Assembly: GCA_946482545.1 (NCBI GenBank) | Contig: CAMLRX010000107.1 | Coordinates: 1 to 17,872, forward strand | Length of the DNA: 17,872 nt | From: an uncultured Flavihumibacter sp. | Lineage (GTDB): Bacteria > Bacteroidota > Bacteroidia > Chitinophagales > Chitinophagaceae | Direction of reading: 5' to 3' | Part shown: in pieces, positions 8,875-16,425 of the stretch | Layout of the letters: each line of letters starts with the position of its first letter | Position numbering within the stretch: the stretch's first letter is position 1 | Made by a program: the position numbers and the translations under genes | The notes under the pieces: model-generated | The model's database searches: none | What the model was told of the DNA's origin: nothing | What the model saw: the letters and a program-made list of their open reading frames with translations, nothing else

Positions 8875-8904
8875 AGTCCCGGTATGTCTATACTGGGGCT
8901 TTTT
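8875..8904 (+). terminator. rho-independent terminator of hppA
   Basis: An 11-bp stem, AGTCCCGGTAT paired with ATACTGGGGCT (two G-T wobbles), with loop GTCT, followed directly by TTTTTATTTAT. It lies 30 bases past the hppA stop and isolates hppA from the next gene. Confidence 0.88.
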
Positions 8905-8929
8905 ATTTATAAACCTTTAAAAGAACCTT

Positions 8930-9403
8930 ATGCGCTTTCTACCTTTGTTTGCTTTACTGGCCATCTCCGGCTTTCATTGTGCGTCCAATTCAACTGAAAA
9001 GAAAGAAGAAACTTTCCGGCCAGCGGAAGAACAACCCGCCCCCGCCATTTCTCCCGACCGCGCCAATGTGCGCAAAGAACCCGTAGCGCAGTACGCGGAA
9101 GAACTTCCAGGTGGCTTTCAATACAAGGCTGAATTGTATGAAACCCCAAAAACATTCTCCTATTTCCTGAAACTCAAATACCAGGAATTTACTGCAGAAG
9201 ACACCGTTAATTTACCGGATTTCGGCATTATGCCCGAGCCTGTACTGAAGAAAGGGGAAGGAAAAAATGTAATTCTCCTGGGCTTTAAAGACAAAAAGGG
9301 GGAGTTCAGGGAATACAAGACCATCACCGCCACAGATGATCGGATATCTGTGAAAACCAGCAAATACTACACGGTTACCAAGTACACCACCACTGTTCAG
9401 TAG
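8930..9403 (+). CDS. small exported protein of unknown function, possible lipoprotein
   Basis: A 157-residue protein I do not recognise. Residues 1-17 form a signal peptide ending GFHC; the cysteine could be lipidated, but His at -1 is a poor lipobox. A charged linker rich in Glu, Pro and Lys (about 20-60) leads into a globular part from about residue 63 with alternating beta-like strands (YKAELYETPKTFSYFLKLKYQ, then a Lys-rich loop, then EFREYKTITATDDRISVKTS). No enzymatic motif, coiled coil or further membrane segment is visible. It stands between the hppA terminator and the BlaI operator region, so it appears to have its own promoter, which I cannot pinpoint. No clear terminator follows it. 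The reading frame and codon use match its neighbours, so I consider it a real gene. Confidence 0.7.
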   Translation: MRFLPLFALLAISGFHCASNSTEKKEETFRPAEEQPAPAISPDRANVRKEPVAQYAEELPGGFQYKAELYETPKTFSYFLKLKYQEFTAEDTVNLPDFGIMPEPVLKKGEGKNVILLGFKDKKGEFREYKTITATDDRISVKTSKYYTVTKYTTTVQ

Positions 9404-9446
9404 CATTTTACGTCACGCCTGAAATGTTAAATTTTATGAACGGGCG

Positions 9447-9480
9447 TTCGTATTTTTTGTTATTACGAAACTAATCGTAA
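9447..9480 (+). promoter_or_regulatory. operator-like triple half-site upstream of the BlaI-type repressor gene
   Basis: Three half-sites alternate in orientation: TTCGTA (9447-9452), TACGAA (9464-9469) and TCGTAA (9475-9480). The last two form the perfect dyad TTACGA-N6-TCGTAA (9463-9480). The first two form TTCGTA-N11-TACGAA. The first half-site overlaps TATTTTTTG (9451-9459), a -7-like box with one extra base. The arrangement, 23 bases before the repressor start, is what negative autoregulation by a dimeric BlaI-family protein would look like. The half-site differs from the TACA/TGTA core of staphylococcal BlaI/MecI. Confidence 0.6.
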
Positions 9481-9503
9481 ATTGGCTGCAGAAAAGTAAA
9501 TGT

Positions 9504-9887
9504 ATGTCGCAGACAAAGACCATCAAGCCCACGGAGAGTGAACTGGAGATACTGCAGGTGCTGTGGGCGAAGAAGACCGCCACCGTGCGGGAGGTACACG
9601 AGGAGTTGCTGAAAACCAAGGAAGCAGGTTACACCACCACCCTCAAACTGATGCAGATTATGCACGAAAAAGGACTCGTGCTGCGCGATGATTCCATTAA
9701 AACCCATATTTACCAGCCGGCCGTTACCAGGGAAAGGACCCAGAAACACCTGTTGGGTAAAATGATTGATAATCTTTTCGGTGGTTCTCCCGCGCAACTG
9801 GTAATCCAGGCGTTGGGCAACCACCAAACCACCAAAGAGGAACTGGAGGAACTGGAGCGTCTGATAGATCAGTTGAAACGCCAATAA
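9504..9887 (+). CDS. BlaI/MecI/CopY-family transcriptional repressor
   Basis: A 127-residue winged-helix repressor. The N-terminal domain (about 8-75) begins TESELEILQVLWAKKTATVR and continues with the recognition region around AGYTTTLKLMQIMHEKGLV, the typical BlaI/Penicillinase_R pattern in which helix 3 contacts the operator. The C-terminal part (about 85-127) carries a leucine-rich helix, EELEELERLIDQLKRQ, for dimerisation. The M56 protease gene starts 9 bases after its stop, the standard pairing in which the membrane protease relieves repression. Upstream lies a dyad with TACGA/TCGTA half-sites that probably serves as its operator, so the pair is likely autoregulated. In Bacteroidota such pairs are widespread and usually not linked to beta-lactam resistance; none of the neighbouring genes is an obvious resistance target. 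Confidence 0.93.
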   Translation: MSQTKTIKPTESELEILQVLWAKKTATVREVHEELLKTKEAGYTTTLKLMQIMHEKGLVLRDDSIKTHIYQPAVTRERTQKHLLGKMIDNLFGGSPAQLVIQALGNHQTTKEELEELERLIDQLKRQ

Positions 9888-9896
9888 ACCGCTTGT

Positions 9897-11531
9897 ATGC
9901 AAACACTGGTACAGTCTGCTTTCTTACAATCCCTGGGATGGGCCATCGTTCAAAGCACCTGGCAAATTACTGCCCTGTGGCTGGTTTATAAGTTTACAGC
10001 ACATTTATTCTTCCGCCGCCACCATGGTGCACGCATCACACTGGCCATGTTTTCCCTGCTGGCGGGATTATGCGCTTTCATTGTAACTGCTGTTCTTCAT
10101 TATAATAAAGCGCAAACGGTAGGGTTTGCCGGTCACCTGTTCACTGGAACCCTGGCCCGATGGATGGATATGGCGCTCCCCTATCTCTCTTCAATCTACC
10201 TGCTGTTATTGGTAGCCGGTTCAGTAAAGTTTGCACGTTCTTTTGGTCATGTGCGCACACTTCAACAGGAAGAACATGCCAAAATGCCTTTTGAATGGCG
10301 GCTTTTCACCCGTGAAAATGCAGCGATCCTGGGTATAAAAAAGCAGGTGCACATCTGGCTCTCTGAACTTGCCGACAGTCCCGTTACCGTAGGGTTCTTT
10401 AAACCCATGATCCTGATTCCCGTTTCCATGGTAAACCAGCTTTCTGCCGAACAAATGGAGGCGGTAATACTCCATGAACTCGCGCACATCAAACGGAACG
10501 ATTACTTGTTGAATATACTGCTCGCGGTAATGGAAGGACTGCTTTTCTTCCACCCGTTCGTTCACCTGCTGGGCAAAGAAATCCGTAAGGACCGTGAATT
10601 TCTTTGTGACGACCTGGTGCTTCAATTCCGGTATAAGCCTGCATTGTACGCCGCGGCACTTTTGCAGGCCGAAAAAAACAGGCTTTTGCTGAAGCAGAAC
10701 CGCTTTCAACTGGCCGCCATTGGTGAGAAAGACGCACTGATGGAAAGGGTGCAACGCATCACAGGAATGCCTGTACGCCGCAGAAAAATATCGTTCCGCC
10801 CCATTGCTGCCGCAGCATTATTGCTGCTCCTGGGCCTGCTTCCCTTTAAAGTTCCGGTTACACAAAACGAAAACAATACAACTACTGGTGAACGTAACTT
10901 TGGCGACTATCCCATGGCGGTAGCATCACTTTTCCAGGAAAGAACACCTTCGGTGATCGTATCAGATGCTATAACAACCACCACGGAGATTACGGAAACC
11001 ACCGCTACCAACGAATCTGAAGAAGCCCAGACAGACATCTTCTCTCCCGAAGCAATTACCTGGCAAGAGTCTGCCCCTGTTGATCAGTTCATTCCTGTGG
11101 CAGATAAAGAATATACCATCGTCGTGGACGGTGAAAAATATACAGGTAAGGTAACCGCCAATGCAACAGCAACTGTAACGGCTGATGTAAAACCGTTCAC
11201 GATCACACTCACCAGAGACTCCACGGCATTACTGCTCTATAACCTTGTGCAGGGAGAATACATGAAAGCCCTTGACCTGGGTAAACTATCGACCTTCCTC
11301 GATAAACTGGACTGGGAAAAGATCGCCCACGAGCAGGCAAAAGGAATGGAATCGATCCACCTGATGCAACAGGAGATTGCTAAAGCAATGAAAGATGTGC
11401 AGTGGGAGCAATTGAAAGCCAGCGCCGCCCAGGTAGCCCTTGAAGTTGAAGCCGCTAAGCTGAACGCCAAAACCGCTGATTCTTTGCGGATCATTGCGAA
11501 GAAGAAAGCAAAACCCATCATCAGGCTTTAA
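9897..11531 (+). CDS. M56-family (BlaR1-like) membrane zinc metalloprotease
   Basis: A 544-residue membrane protease that presumably cleaves or triggers cleavage of the BlaI-type repressor encoded just upstream. The N-terminal half has hydrophobic helices at about 10-35, 45-65 and 85-105. The zinc site is HELAH (193-197) within LHELAHIKRND, with a third ligand probably Glu234 in REFLCDD. A fourth helix follows at about 297-316 (AAAALLLLLGLLPF). Beyond it, about 225 residues should lie outside the inner membrane. They contain a Thr/Glu-rich stretch, a short beta-like part (KEYTIVVDGEKYTGKV) and a long helical end. This region has no penicillin-binding sensor domain, unlike staphylococcal BlaR1, so the inducing signal is unknown. 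The stop codon overlaps that of the convergent AsmA-like gene in TTAA. Confidence 0.92.
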   Translation: MQTLVQSAFLQSLGWAIVQSTWQITALWLVYKFTAHLFFRRHHGARITLAMFSLLAGLCAFIVTAVLHYNKAQTVGFAGHLFTGTLARWMDMALPYLSSIYLLLLVAGSVKFARSFGHVRTLQQEEHAKMPFEWRLFTRENAAILGIKKQVHIWLSELADSPVTVGFFKPMILIPVSMVNQLSAEQMEAVILHELAHIKRNDYLLNILLAVMEGLLFFHPFVHLLGKEIRKDREFLCDDLVLQFRYKPALYAAALLQAEKNRLLLKQNRFQLAAIGEKDALMERVQRITGMPVRRRKISFRPIAAAALLLLLGLLPFKVPVTQNENNTTTGERNFGDYPMAVASLFQERTPSVIVSDAITTTTEITETTATNESEEAQTDIFSPEAITWQESAPVDQFIPVADKEYTIVVDGEKYTGKVTANATATVTADVKPFTITLTRDSTALLLYNLVQGEYMKALDLGKLSTFLDKLDWEKIAHEQAKGMESIHLMQQEIAKAMKDVQWEQLKASAAQVALEVEAAKLNAKTADSLRIIAKKKAKPIIRL

Positions 11532-13246
11532 TCTTTGCGGATAATCTCTACACGGTCTTTGTCCTTACCTAAAGCGCCTGCGCCCGCTATTTCCTTCATT
11601 CCAGAGAATACGCCTTTCCATATCAGGTTGAACATTGATTTATCCGTGTCGCGCCGGTACCTGACCACGATATGTTTCTCCCGTTTCCTGTTGTCTGATT
11701 TAAGTACAAAAGCATTGGCCACCAGGCTCAGCAAGCCTCTTTTTTTATACCCTCCTTCCTCCTCCTGTTTCAGGATACTTGCTTTTAGCCCTGAATATTT
11801 GAATTGAAGGTCGGTAGTGGAAAAATGATCATTTCCTCTTACCACGAACTTCAGTGTTTCCACATTCCCAGAATCAATGCGCACTTCGCCAAGGTGAATG
11901 GTAGCTTTGTTTAGCACCTTCATATCGAGGGGCGCGAAATCAGCCTTTACGGTAAAATCTCCGTCAGGAGAAGCAGGGTACAACATGAATGTGGTTCTTA
12001 CAGGTGTAGTTCCCATAAAGCGGGTATCGGCATCCACCATTACCGGTTCAGCACCTGAACCAACACTTCTGATGGGTTTTACCACAGCATCGGTACCTGT
12101 GAATTTTACTTCTCCCGTTTCTTCTGTCTTGTCCGATCTTTCCCGGTAAACAATATCTGAACCGGTGAGTACACATACATCCACATCTATCGGTAATCCG
12201 GAATGTTGCAGCAACTGGTGTGGGTATTTTCCCAACCTGGTCTTCCCATCAAATTTTTTGGTACGATCCTTATAAACCCCGATGAATGCGTTTCTTAAAT
12301 GAAGCGAATCGGCCACAATTACGCCTTTCCGGAGCAACTGATCATACTGGAAATTCACCAGTTTTATCGTGGGTACCGATACATTAAAACGTTCCAGTTG
12401 GGTAGAAATCCGCTTGCTGTATTCTTTTTCCGAATAAAGCGGTTGCAATTTAAAATTGCGGATCGTGGTATGGGTATTCCCGGCAATCACCATGCGCAGT
12501 GTATCAAATTTCAGTTTATAGTTTTCATTTTTAAGTGGCGCCTCGAATTGCCAGGATTGCACCACCAGTGATTTTGTAAAAAGAAACCTGCTGCTGTCCA
12601 GTGCCGAAGAATCATCGAGCAGAAAGTCCTCTGCAAAAATGTTCAGGTTCTTTAAAAAGGTAGTATCGCGCTTTTTTTCTGAATTGATGTACCGAAGGTT
12701 CAACGAGGAGAAGAGCACTGTATCCACAGCTATTTTGCGCACATCCTTTTTAATACGTTCGTAAAGTCCGTTTGCATCGAAGGTGGCGGTATCCTTTCTT
12801 TGTTTTTTGTCCCTGTTCACCAATGCATCTGTATGGATCACTTCCACCAATACCTCATGCAATTGAATGGATTGAAGTAAAATGGATTTGTCGGCAATGA
12901 AATCGGCCGGTGTAATGTTGTTGATGGTAAGCTTATCGGCGCTGAAAGAAAAAAGATCCGGGGCGGCCGTTCCGTTTTCCTCCTGTTCCCGGTACACCTG
13001 TTCATTGGGTACAAGTTTGATTTCATACAGGTGGATCTGTAATTTTTCAGGCACCACTTTAATGGAACCAATCTCGAGGTTGTACAAGCCATTGCTCCCC
13101 TGTTCTACAAGCCTTTCCAATTCTTTTTCCATCTTCCTGGCGGCCACATTGGAAGAGGCCAACCAGCGGAAAACGAACCAGCCGGTAATAACGGCCAGAC
13201 CGATAAAAAGTCCTATCCAGATCCATTTACGCGAAAGCATAGGCAT
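11528..13246 (-). CDS. AsmA-like envelope protein (DUF748-like), function not established
   Basis: A 572-residue protein with one N-terminal membrane helix (about 8-27, WIWIGLFIGLAVITGWFVF) and a long beta-strand-rich body presumably in the periplasm. Features reminiscent of AsmA/DUF748 proteins, some of which are linked to lipid transport between membranes, are the opening pattern (LYNLEIGSIKVVPEKLQIHL), the repeated strand-turn units (ADSLHLRNAFIGVYKD) and the late segment FAPLDMKVLNKATIHLGE. No enzymatic motif is seen. I place the start at the ATG at 13246 because it directly precedes the membrane helix; the frame is open to a GTG at 13276 that overlaps the upstream gene. Only 8 bases separate it from the PorP-like gene, so the two are probably co-transcribed. 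The family link is by general resemblance and is tentative. Confidence 0.7.
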   Translation of the reverse strand: MPMLSRKWIWIGLFIGLAVITGWFVFRWLASSNVAARKMEKELERLVEQGSNGLYNLEIGSIKVVPEKLQIHLYEIKLVPNEQVYREQEENGTAAPDLFSFSADKLTINNITPADFIADKSILLQSIQLHEVLVEVIHTDALVNRDKKQRKDTATFDANGLYERIKKDVRKIAVDTVLFSSLNLRYINSEKKRDTTFLKNLNIFAEDFLLDDSSALDSSRFLFTKSLVVQSWQFEAPLKNENYKLKFDTLRMVIAGNTHTTIRNFKLQPLYSEKEYSKRISTQLERFNVSVPTIKLVNFQYDQLLRKGVIVADSLHLRNAFIGVYKDRTKKFDGKTRLGKYPHQLLQHSGLPIDVDVCVLTGSDIVYRERSDKTEETGEVKFTGTDAVVKPIRSVGSGAEPVMVDADTRFMGTTPVRTTFMLYPASPDGDFTVKADFAPLDMKVLNKATIHLGEVRIDSGNVETLKFVVRGNDHFSTTDLQFKYSGLKASILKQEEEGGYKKRGLLSLVANAFVLKSDNRKREKHIVVRYRRDTDKSMFNLIWKGVFSGMKEIAGAGALGKDKDRVEIIRKD

Positions 13247-13254
13247 TATGGGGT

Positions 13255-14307
13255 TTACCAAACATTCCTTGGGCACCAGTCGCCATACCTGTTACCGATC
13301 AGGAACCCGAGCATGAATTCGTGGGTGCCCCTGCTTACCGTATTCAAAAGGGTATTGGTATGGTCGTACGCGTACCCGATATTGAACGTATTAGAAATAT
13401 TCACGCCAACCATGGCCTGCCACCCGTTTTCGGTGCGGAAACCGCCTCCTGCCCAAAGCAGGTCGCGGTATTGAAGTTTAATGTTAAGGTCGGCCTGAAC
13501 GGATGCAGGCTGCACATATTTGGCCATTACAGAAGGCAGGGCCGAGACATCGTCACTCAAAAAGAAGCGGTAACCGGTGGTAAAAAAGAGGTGTGGTACC
13601 AACTTGCCTTTTTCTTCTGCCACAGTATTGCTGGATTCGGAAAAACGAAGCGTTTGTGGAATCACCTGCTGGGCCGATATACCTGCGAAAAAATCAGCAC
13701 CATAAAGCCATACACCGGCGGAAAGGTCAGGGCGAAGGTTATTGAGCGCACCGTTTCCGTAAACAGCAGGATCAACAACCGTATTCACGAAATCGAGTTT
13801 GCTCCTGTTCAGCGAAGTATTCGATATCCCCGCGCCAAACCCGGCCGATAGCGCAAGTGAAGGAGTAAGTCCCAGGTGATACGCATAAGTTGCCTGGGCC
13901 GAAAACCGGTTGAGTGGCCCTGTTCTGTCGTTCACCACCTGTAATCCTACCCCATGGTGTGGCTCCGGAACTGTATAAGCTTCCCAATAAGCTTTTCCTC
14001 TGGGATTTTCTCCCGGAACAGCGAAGGAGGTCGCGTTCGTTCTGTAGTCTTTTTTCCCCAAAGGGCCATGGATGGTAAGATAGGTAGTAACCGGCGCCCC
14101 ATCGATACCCGCCCACTGGTGGCGGTGACTGAGTTTGACGTCCGTATAATTTTCAATGCCGCTGAGCGCCGGATTCAGGACATAGTTATTAAAAATGTAT
14201 TGGGTATAATGTGGGCGTTGCTGAGCGGATGCCACCTGGAATTTAAATAATAAGCAGACCAGGCCTGCCAGTGAACAGGCTCTGAAAACAAAGCGCTTCA
14301 GCTTCAT
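13255..14307 (-). CDS. PorP/SprF-family outer-membrane protein
   Basis: A 350-residue predicted outer-membrane beta-barrel of the PorP/SprF family. Members are linked to type IX secretion and to attachment of gliding adhesins in Bacteroidota. A signal peptide (about 1-28, ending VASA) is followed by the family signature HYTQYIFNNYVLNPALSG (about 32-49), then a WAGIDGAP element. The chain ends in CPRNVW, the usual aromatic C-terminus. Alternating strand patterns run throughout. Start at the ATG at 14307 (MKLKRF); upstream in-frame sequence overlaps the wbqC-like gene antiparallel to nothing useful and lacks a signal peptide. Unlike many PorP/SprF genes it is not next to a large adhesin gene or a peptidoglycan-binding OmpA-like gene here, so its substrate is unknown. 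The AsmA-like gene follows after 8 bases. Confidence 0.9.
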   Translation of the reverse strand: MKLKRFVFRACSLAGLVCLLFKFQVASAQQRPHYTQYIFNNYVLNPALSGIENYTDVKLSHRHQWAGIDGAPVTTYLTIHGPLGKKDYRTNATSFAVPGENPRGKAYWEAYTVPEPHHGVGLQVVNDRTGPLNRFSAQATYAYHLGLTPSLALSAGFGAGISNTSLNRSKLDFVNTVVDPAVYGNGALNNLRPDLSAGVWLYGADFFAGISAQQVIPQTLRFSESSNTVAEEKGKLVPHLFFTTGYRFFLSDDVSALPSVMAKYVQPASVQADLNIKLQYRDLLWAGGGFRTENGWQAMVGVNISNTFNIGYAYDHTNTLLNTVSRGTHEFMLGFLIGNRYGDWCPRNVW

Positions 14308-14350
14308 ATAGCAATGGTTGAACCTGTAATATATTGAATATCCCGCAGCT

Positions 14351-14968
14351 TTATGATCCTGCCAGAAAATCCCTTGCCGATGGTCCGGTACAAAAGAGCA
14401 GGTCCAGAATGGATAAGTTGGGCCTGAACCCATGTCGCTCTTCAAACACCTGGGGATATACGGGGGCATCACCGGCCTGATAGTTTTTGGGCAACCATTT
14501 GTCTGTTACATCTTGATGGGTTGCGCCATTATTATTATTGTCCTCAAGCTGCTTTAGCACCTTCCAGTCGGGTCTCCATTTCAGGTTTTCGAGGCTCCAT
14601 TTCCAACATGCTTCATCCCACTCCCAGAGGTAATTAAGATCTGCTTCATATAAAACTTCAAGTGAGTGTTTATAGTATTCAAACCAGGGTGACCTGTTAT
14701 AAGCAGATACGATGGATCGCCAATGTTGCACCTGCCATTTTTGCTGATTGTCAATTAAAACATCCTTCATAGGAATACGCTGATTCCTCCCGTGAATAAG
14801 CGGGACAGACAATTCTATAATGCCGTTTCCTCCTAATAGGAGAGCACGGTTACGAAAACTCATTTTTCTGTAAGGATTACATACATCAAATTCAATATTT
14901 GTTGCTTCAAACAAAGTTTTATAGTAATTAATACATCCAAAATATTGAAATTCAGCTATTAAAGTCAT
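14351..14968 (-). CDS. WbqC-like family protein
   Basis: A 205-residue soluble protein of the WbqC-like family, often found in polysaccharide or envelope gene clusters; the biochemical activity is not established to my knowledge. The family pattern is visible in the N-terminal EFQYFGCINYYKTL, then CNPYRKMSFRNRALL and GIIELSVPLIHG, then the characteristic WQVQHWRSIVSAYNRSPWFEYY (given in part) around residues 75-98. It precedes the PorP-like gene by 43 bases on the same strand and could be the first gene of a three-gene transcript with it and the AsmA-like gene. The 5' half of the gene is much richer in A and T than the 3' half (13 of 60 G or C at 14881-14940, against 31 of 60 at 14461-14520) and grades into an AT-rich intergenic stretch. 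Confidence 0.88.
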   Translation of the reverse strand: MTLIAEFQYFGCINYYKTLFEATNIEFDVCNPYRKMSFRNRALLLGGNGIIELSVPLIHGRNQRIPMKDVLIDNQQKWQVQHWRSIVSAYNRSPWFEYYKHSLEVLYEADLNYLWEWDEACWKWSLENLKWRPDWKVLKQLEDNNNNGATHQDVTDKWLPKNYQAGDAPVYPQVFEERHGFRPNLSILDLLFCTGPSARDFLAGS

Positions 14969-15293
14969 TATATAATCTTGAATTTAATTTGAATTGAAAT
15001 TATGTTGATAAGCGTGAAAAAAAATACATAAATCGGCTATAATATTGACAATTTAAATTGTATATAAATAATGCAAATAATTGTAAATTAATAATTTATA
15101 TAAATTTTTTAATACTAAAAATATTAGATGTTAATTGCATTCACTCTCTGTCATAATGCCACCCGGTAAAGCTAATACTTTTAGCAAAGGTTTTCCTAAT
15201 TTTTTCTGCTGTTTTAAAACATGGAACAGTTTTTCTACTACATTTAATTCATGCTATAGAACAAGAAATATTTCGAAGAAAGCGTAACAAAAA
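14969..15293. other. very AT-rich divergent intergenic region
   Basis: This 325-base gap between the divergent wbqC-like and LEA14-like genes holds no convincing gene. At 15061-15120 only 4 of 60 bases are G or C. ATTATATAAT, a 10-base palindrome, overlaps the wbqC start (14967-14976), and a 14-base palindrome sits at 15048-15061. The region presumably carries both promoters; I could not single out a good -7/-33 pair for either. Confidence 0.6.
15048..15061. repeat. 14-base perfect palindrome
   Basis: ACAATTTAAATTGT is identical to its reverse complement, and its core contains the octamer ATTTAAAT. It sits in the AT-rich divergent region and could be a regulator site. AT-rich sequence makes chance palindromes commoner, so the evidence is weak. 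Confidence 0.35.
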
Positions 15294-15743
15294 ATGAATA
15301 CTTCAAATAAAATTACAGGTGTAATAATGGCAGCCTCCTTATTTGCAGCTTGCGGGAAGCCAAAAGATCTTCAGTATGTTTCAACTACTAATTGGGGAGT
15401 AGAACAGGTAGGATCAAAGCAAACCACCATCAATGCCGAGGTGCGCTATTTCAATCCAAATGGCTTTGCGCTCCAGCTCAAAAAGGCGGATTGTGATGTA
15501 TTTGTGGAGGATAAATTCCTGGGGCATTTTGAACTGGACACACTGCTCCGGATGCCGGCCAGGGACACTTTTATGATACCGGTTCGGTTACAAACCGAGA
15601 CTGGGAAATTGCTGGGAGCCGGACTTGCCCTGCTGAAAAAGGAGGTGAAAGTTCGCGTGAACGGAAATGTAAAAGTAGGACGTTCCGGTGTTTTTATGAA
15701 TGTGCCCCTTCAATACGAAGGCGTTCAGCGGATCGAGTTTTAG
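15294..15743 (+). CDS. LEA14-like (LEA type 2) lipoprotein
   Basis: A 149-residue protein whose signal peptide ends in FAACGK, so Cys 20 is probably lipidated. The mature part (about 28-149) resembles the LEA type 2 / WHy fold: an N-terminal strand (YVSTTNWGVEQVG), the hallmark AEVRYFNPNGFALQLKKADCDVFVEDKFLG region (about 49-78, with the FNPNGF core), a later strand pair ending RVNGNVKVG, and PLQYEGVQRIEF at the end. The fold is named from plant desiccation-response proteins; in bacteria the role is unclear, probably envelope-associated. Its TAG stop overlaps the TAA stop of the convergent NUDIX gene by 4 bases in TTAG. The start ATG at 15294 gives a complete signal peptide. Confidence 0.85.
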   Translation: MNTSNKITGVIMAASLFAACGKPKDLQYVSTTNWGVEQVGSKQTTINAEVRYFNPNGFALQLKKADCDVFVEDKFLGHFELDTLLRMPARDTFMIPVRLQTETGKLLGAGLALLKKEVKVRVNGNVKVGRSGVFMNVPLQYEGVQRIEF

Positions 15744-16381
15744 TAAAATCCGCGCAGTTCGGGGAGCAGTTTTTCCACCACATCGCGGATACTGGGGAAG
15801 GTATTTTCCATATATTTGTCCAGGTCGGCAAGGGGGGCCCACTGCGTTTCCATGATGTCTTCCTCTGTTTGTGGGGTTAGTTTATCCTGGTTTTGGGTAC
15901 GCATCAGGAACCAGTGGGAGGGCTTGAGGATATGATGGCCGCTCTCATTATAGGTATGGTAGGTGGTTAAAAGTGGCTTAATCAATGTTACTGCTTCGAT
16001 GCCCGTTTCTTCCATCACTTCCCTTACGGCGCATTCCGAAGGCGTTTCTCCGGCCTCCATTTTTCCTTTGGGGAGGTCCCATTTCCCTCTTCTGAAGATC
16101 AGCAGCAGTTCATTCTTTTCATTCAATACGGCACCGCCCGCTGCCTCCACGATCATGAATTTTTTCCAGAAAGCATTTTGCAGGGCAAGCGCGTCTTCGT
16201 GGAGAAATATCCCCGCATGCACTTTGGGTTGTTCCATTTCATGCAGCATGGATTTTACCGCGGGAAGTGAAAATTCATCGATAAAAACGGCATCATCGTG
16301 GTGGAGGAATGGTTCCAGTTCAGGCGTAATCTTATCGGTCAGGAACAGGGGCTTATCGTTGAAAAAAATTTTAAGAAGCAT
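15740..16381 (-). CDS. NUDIX hydrolase
   Basis: A 213-residue hydrolase acting on nucleoside diphosphates linked to another moiety; the substrate cannot be read from the sequence. The NUDIX box spans residues 106-128: G106, E112, then REVMEETGI at 120-128 with the metal-binding glutamates E121, E124 and E125, an exact fit to GX5EX7REUXEEXGU. It is preceded by GKWDLPKGK. About 75 residues before the NUDIX fold form an extra N-terminal domain (DEFSLPAVKSMLHEMEQ), a layout I associate with Bacteroidota NUDIX proteins encoded near pyrE. The gene is divergent from pyrE with 44 bases between start codons. The 3' end overlaps the LEA14-like gene by 4 bases. Confidence 0.93.
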   Translation of the reverse strand: MLLKIFFNDKPLFLTDKITPELEPFLHHDDAVFIDEFSLPAVKSMLHEMEQPKVHAGIFLHEDALALQNAFWKKFMIVEAAGGAVLNEKNELLLIFRRGKWDLPKGKMEAGETPSECAVREVMEETGIEAVTLIKPLLTTYHTYNESGHHILKPSHWFLMRTQNQDKLTPQTEEDIMETQWAPLADLDKYMENTFPSIRDVVEKLLPELRGFY

Positions 16382-16413
16382 GGAGTGCAGTATTTAGAAA
16401 GCGAATTATCGGC

Positions 16414-16421
16414 TACCTTCG
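16414..16421 (+). promoter_or_regulatory. -7-like box immediately before pyrE
   Basis: TACCTTCG is one mismatch from TAnnTTTG and stands only 4 bases before the pyrE ATG. If used, transcription would begin at or very near the start codon, giving a leaderless or nearly leaderless mRNA. No -33 TTG is visible at the usual distance. Confidence 0.4.
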
Positions 16422-16425
16422 CGCC

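Noticed and set aside
9435..9452. Inverted repeat GAACG-GG-CGTTC as a terminator of the gene at 8930
   Set aside because: The stem is short and is followed by TATTTTTTG, which overlaps the operator-like half-sites; a regulatory reading is at least as likely, so I did not list it as a terminator.
9447..11531. BlaI/M56 pair as a beta-lactam resistance system
   Set aside because: The protease lacks a penicillin-binding sensor and no beta-lactamase gene is adjacent; the serine hydrolase at 3849 is over 4 kb away, lacks the operator-like dyad upstream and has HNG in place of KTG.
14308..14472. N-terminal extension of the PorP-like gene
   Set aside because: The extension overlaps the end of the wbqC-like gene and would bury the clear signal peptide that begins at 14307.
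14969..15293. tRNA or structured RNA in the large AT-rich gap
   Set aside because: No cloverleaf or GC-paired stem is visible; the G+C content is too low for a tRNA.
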